64,000 bases of DNA from Parahaliea aestuarii (lineage in GTDB: Bacteria; Pseudomonadota; Gammaproteobacteria; Pseudomonadales; Halieaceae). Shown in pieces: positions 61,317 through 64,000 of the stretch. The notes beneath the pieces were generated by a model. The model was given only the letters and a program-made list of their open reading frames with translations. It did no database searches and was not told the origin of the DNA. The stretch covers positions 1 through 64,000 of the forward strand of contig NZ_VRYZ01000009.1 in assembly GCF_008064635.1 (NCBI RefSeq). Direction: 5' to 3'. The first letter of the stretch is position 1. The number at the start of each line of letters is the position of its first letter. The position numbers and the translations under genes are program-made.

Positions 61317-62507
61317 ATGCCATCGCCCATGGAACTCACCCTGCATATTCTCAGCCTGATCGTTCTCTGTGGCATCACCGCGGGGTCACTGCTGGCATTG
61401 CAATTATGGTTGATACCCTGGGGCAATCGCAGGGCCAATCGTGTTTTGAGCCTGCATCTGACCAACTATGTCATCCTGGCAGGGGCCTACGTCTACTACA
61501 TCGAACAGGCGGAGAGTGCGGCCGGTTTCCACGTCGTCTTTTCTCTTCAGCTCCTTATGGGGCCCCTGTTCTATCTATACACTCGCCTGCTGACAGACCC
61601 CGGGCTTGGCTGGCGCAAGCAGTATCTTTGGCATTTCCTGCCGGCACCGCTGATGGCCTTGTTGTGGACCTTGCAACTGCCCTTGTCCCCCGACAGCCCT
61701 CTCAATCTGGCCTGCTTGAACCCGGATAGCTGCGACCTCGTCTATCGCAGTCGCTTTATCCACCGACTATCGGTCTATCTATCAATGACTGCCTACTCCA
61801 TCGCCTCATTGTGGATACTGAGGCCCTACCTGCAACGCATCAAGGAAAGCTATTCGGCGATTGAAGAGGTCAACCTTAACTGGTTGAAAACCCTGATTTT
61901 TATTCGATTGCTCGCCATTTTACTGGCAATAGGGCTGGAAATTCGCACACTTCTGGTCCCCGACGGATGGACCCCGGGTGCACTGGTGTCGCTCTCGCCC
62001 CTGCTCCTGACACTCTTGATGGGCTGGTTTGGACTGAAGCAGCGCAATATTCAACTCAGCGAACCTGTCGTCGACATTGGGAAGCCCATCGGCAATATGC
62101 CGAAGAACCAGAATGCCGGGAAAGCGGAGAAGAAGTACCAGACCAGCAGCTTGTCCCCCGAGAAAGCCAAAGCCATCTGGCAGCAGTTGCAGCGCACCAT
62201 GGAACAGCAGCAGCCCCACCTGGATCTGGGCCTCAAGATAGCTGACCTGGCCCACATGATGAACATACCCAGCCACCATCTATCGGAGGTGATGAATGGC
62301 TTTGCCCAGCAGTCCTTTTACGATTTCATCAACCAGTATCGGGTCGATGAAGCCGCCCGCCTGCTAAAAGACCCGGCCCAGCGGCACCTGTCGGTGACCG
62401 ACATCGGCCTGCAAGCCGGTTTCAATTCCAATTCCACCTACTTCTCGCACTTCAAAAAGCGCTTTCAACTCACTCCCAGGCAGTATCGCCAGCAGGTTCA
62501 GGCCTGA
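61317..62507 (+). CDS. AraC-family regulator with a membrane N-terminal half
   Basis: A 396-residue protein. About seven hydrophobic helices fill residues 8-225. The C-terminal part (about 285-390) is an AraC DNA-binding domain with two helix-turn-helices (LDLGLKIADLAHMMNIPSHHLSEVMN and LSVTDIGLQAGFNSNSTYFSHFKK). So it probably senses a signal at the inner membrane and binds DNA from there. I chose the ATG at 61317; the one at 61329 is also possible. It is followed by a 24-bp palindrome and a TonB receptor gene in the same direction, its likely target. Confidence 0.88.
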   Translation: MPSPMELTLHILSLIVLCGITAGSLLALQLWLIPWGNRRANRVLSLHLTNYVILAGAYVYYIEQAESAAGFHVVFSLQLLMGPLFYLYTRLLTDPGLGWRKQYLWHFLPAPLMALLWTLQLPLSPDSPLNLACLNPDSCDLVYRSRFIHRLSVYLSMTAYSIASLWILRPYLQRIKESYSAIEEVNLNWLKTLIFIRLLAILLAIGLEIRTLLVPDGWTPGALVSLSPLLLTLLMGWFGLKQRNIQLSEPVVDIGKPIGNMPKNQNAGKAEKKYQTSSLSPEKAKAIWQQLQRTMEQQQPHLDLGLKIADLAHMMNIPSHHLSEVMNGFAQQSFYDFINQYRVDEAARLLKDPAQRHLSVTDIGLQAGFNSNSTYFSHFKKRFQLTPRQYRQQVQA

Positions 62508-62574
62508 GTTCTGCACCTCCCGGCCCTCTTCATCGCTCGCGGGCAGCCAAGGTCTAACTTTTTGTTTTTATTAG

Positions 62575-62598
62575 AATAATTAATTCGAATTAATTATT
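62575..62598. promoter_or_regulatory. 24-bp perfect palindrome upstream of the second TonB receptor
   Basis: The half-site AATAATTAATTC meets its exact complement with no spacer, centred between 62586 and 62587, 135 bp before the receptor ATG and 67 bp after the AraC stop. It is in an AT-rich island in otherwise GC-rich DNA. It is a likely operator for the neighbouring regulator; a hairpin terminator is possible since a T-run (62606-62610) follows. Confidence 0.6.
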
Positions 62599-62732
62599 TC
62601 CGAGATTTTTCGCAATTATTTCTTACGGCTTTGTAAGTTCGGAAGCCAGGCCGGCGGTCACTCGGGATACTCCACACGCGATATAAGAAAATCCCTAAAA
62701 GAACTAACTAGCGCTGAGGAAGAGTAGCCACT

Positions 62733-64000
62733 ATGAAACGAATCGCACATCCCCCTCTATTGGGTACAGCAAGCCTGGCCGTGGCAGTCATTACAGCCAG
62801 TGGCCAGGTTCAGGCACAGCAACGACAGGTGGCACTCGAGGAAGTGGTTGTCACGGCGCAGAAGCGGGAGCAAAACCTGCAGGATGTCCCGCTGGCGGTG
62901 CAGGCCCTCAACGCCGATGCGCTCAGGCAAAACGGTATCGATAGCCTGAGTGATATCAGCGATATCTCCCCTGGCGTCAAAATTGCGGATACCCAGGGTG
63001 CTTTCAGTACTGCCGCCGTGCGTGGGGTCAGCAGCTTTGCCTTTGGCTTCGGTCTGGAGGAAAGCGTGCCTTTCTACCTGGACGGTGTGTACCTGGGCAA
63101 CGGGTCGGCCATGCTGGGAGACCTGCTCGACGTACAGCAGGTGGAAGTCCTCAAAGGCCCTCAGGGAACGCTGTTTGGCCGCAATGCCTCCGGCGGCGCC
63201 ATCAACGTGCGTACCAACCGCCCGGGCAATGAGGTAGAAGCCTCCGTCAGTGTCGGTGCCGGCAACTATGATCTGCGCACAGTGCAAACCCTCTTCAATG
63301 CGCCGCTGATTGAAGACAAGTTGTTGATGCGGGGCGGTTTTTCCACGCGTGATCGCGATGGCTGGCAGACTAATGTAGTCACCGGGAGAAAAGACGGCTT
63401 CGCCCAGGATCGCTGGTCCGGATACGTGAAAGCGCTATGGCTCGCCAGCGACGCGGTGGAGCTGGAGTTCAGCAGTGACTGGTCCGAGCAGGATGACCAT
63501 ATCGGCTACGAGAACGCCAATGCGATCAACCCGCTCGCCACCTGGCTGGCGGTTTACGACCAGGCGAACCCCGAGAGCTTCTTCGATGAAAAGAATAACG
63601 ATTTTGCCAGTGGCAATAATGGACTCAGTCTCGACATGGGTGGCTTTACCGTACCGATTATCCCCGCAGACGCCGTGGACCCTGCGCAAAAGCGCAAGAT
63701 TCGCGGCAACTCCCTGAAAGTCACCTGGGACATCAATTCCGCCCTGATGTTGACCTCCGTCAGTAGCTATCGCCAGACGGATACCGCCCAGGCAGTGGAC
63801 GCTGATGGCTCGGACCTGGGCCTGGTGAACACTAGCAGCAGCGGCTCCACCGAGGAGTACAACCAGGAAATCCGGCTCAACTACAGCAGTAACGCCATCG
63901 ACTGGTTCGCCGGTGTCAACGCCTATCGCCAGGACCGCAGCGCTACCGGCTACGCTTTCGCCAGTTCCATTGTGTCCCTGGGGCGGCTGGGGCTGGCCGG
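62733..64000 (+). CDS. TonB-dependent receptor (partial, runs off the window)
   Basis: The first 422 codons are open to the window end. A signal peptide (about 1-28, VQA) is followed by the TonB box-like LEEVVVTAQKRE, a plug (about 45-160) with VEVLKGPQGTLFGRNASGGAINV, and the first barrel strands. This subtype, with QNLQDVPLAVQAL after the TonB box, is common in bacteria that take up complex or aromatic organic compounds; the substrate is unknown. It differs strongly from the receptor at 2432-4954. The AraC regulator upstream is its likely controller. Confidence 0.9.
   Translation, partial: MKRIAHPPLLGTASLAVAVITASGQVQAQQRQVALEEVVVTAQKREQNLQDVPLAVQALNADALRQNGIDSLSDISDISPGVKIADTQGAFSTAAVRGVSSFAFGFGLEESVPFYLDGVYLGNGSAMLGDLLDVQQVEVLKGPQGTLFGRNASGGAINVRTNRPGNEVEASVSVGAGNYDLRTVQTLFNAPLIEDKLLMRGGFSTRDRDGWQTNVVTGRKDGFAQDRWSGYVKALWLASDAVELEFSSDWSEQDDHIGYENANAINPLATWLAVYDQANPESFFDEKNNDFASGNNGLSLDMGGFTVPIIPADAVDPAQKRKIRGNSLKVTWDINSALMLTSVSSYRQTDTAQAVDADGSDLGLVNTSSSGSTEEYNQEIRLNYSSNAIDWFAGVNAYRQDRSATGYAFASSIVSLGRLGLA

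Overview
The window is GC-rich chromosomal DNA of a Gram-negative bacterium, most likely a marine gammaproteobacterium of the Cellvibrionales/Halieaceae kind. This placement is an inference from gene content, not a search: TonB-dependent receptors, the TamA/TamB outer-membrane assembly pair, EpmB, an RlmA-type methyltransferase, PA3496-like and PA4780-like proteins, an aerotolerance (Bat) cluster, an arylsulfatase and an exosortase-H-type substrate. I found no rRNA, tRNA, CRISPR array or phage region. Genes are dense and mostly separated by short gaps; many pairs overlap by 4 bp.

Left edge (1-2.4 kb): the window opens inside the end of what looks like an IS21-family insertion sequence. It has three 23-bp end repeats and a terminal ATACGCA, and it has cut off the 3' end of a Fic-family gene. 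A 15-bp inverted repeat lies upstream of that gene, followed by a PilZ-like protein. 2.4-14.3 kb is mostly housekeeping: a TonB receptor, EpmB, a divergent polyamine-catabolism pair (PuuB-like oxidase and PuuA-like synthetase) with a six-helix membrane protein, a zinc ribbon, an HdfR-like LysR regulator, shikimate kinase, an HNH endonuclease and a FAH-family hydrolase.

14.4-25.8 kb is rich in signalling: a PepSY protein/response regulator/histidine kinase operon facing a histidine-rich secreted protein; a membrane Ser/Thr kinase with five CX7C repeats outside the membrane and an exported partner gene; a nuclease-like protein; an HD-GYP protein with an altered HD motif; an acyl-CoA synthetase; DUF2147; a YghU-type glutathione transferase; and a small ricin-fold lectin. 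25.9-31.7 kb carries tamB then tamA, the reverse of the enterobacterial order, overlapping by 11 bp. 31.7-35.3 kb is a three-gene cell-surface glycosylation operon. 35.7-41.9 kb is a six-gene Bat/MoxR cluster in which BatA and BatB are fused.

42-50 kb holds a periplasmic arylsulfatase, a PBP4-type DD-peptidase, a glycerophosphodiesterase lipoprotein, two unrecognised envelope proteins and a sirtuin. 50-56 kb holds a TIGR01777 epimerase, a short protein with an internal exosortase-type sorting segment (midcut-by-XrtH-like) behind a clear sigma-70 promoter, a class A penicillin-binding protein with no usual start codon at its natural N-terminus, a convergent MltG-like lytic transglycosylase, and an SDR. 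56-61 kb has an ECF sigma factor with a Ser/Thr kinase-TPR protein, a convergent RIO-type kinase, RlmA and a small basic protein. The window ends with an AraC regulator with a membrane N-terminal half, a 24-bp perfect palindrome, and a second TonB receptor cut by the window edge. The best candidates for new biology are the CX7C-repeat kinase with its partner, the midcut/PBP/MltG neighbourhood, and the AraC-palindrome-receptor unit.
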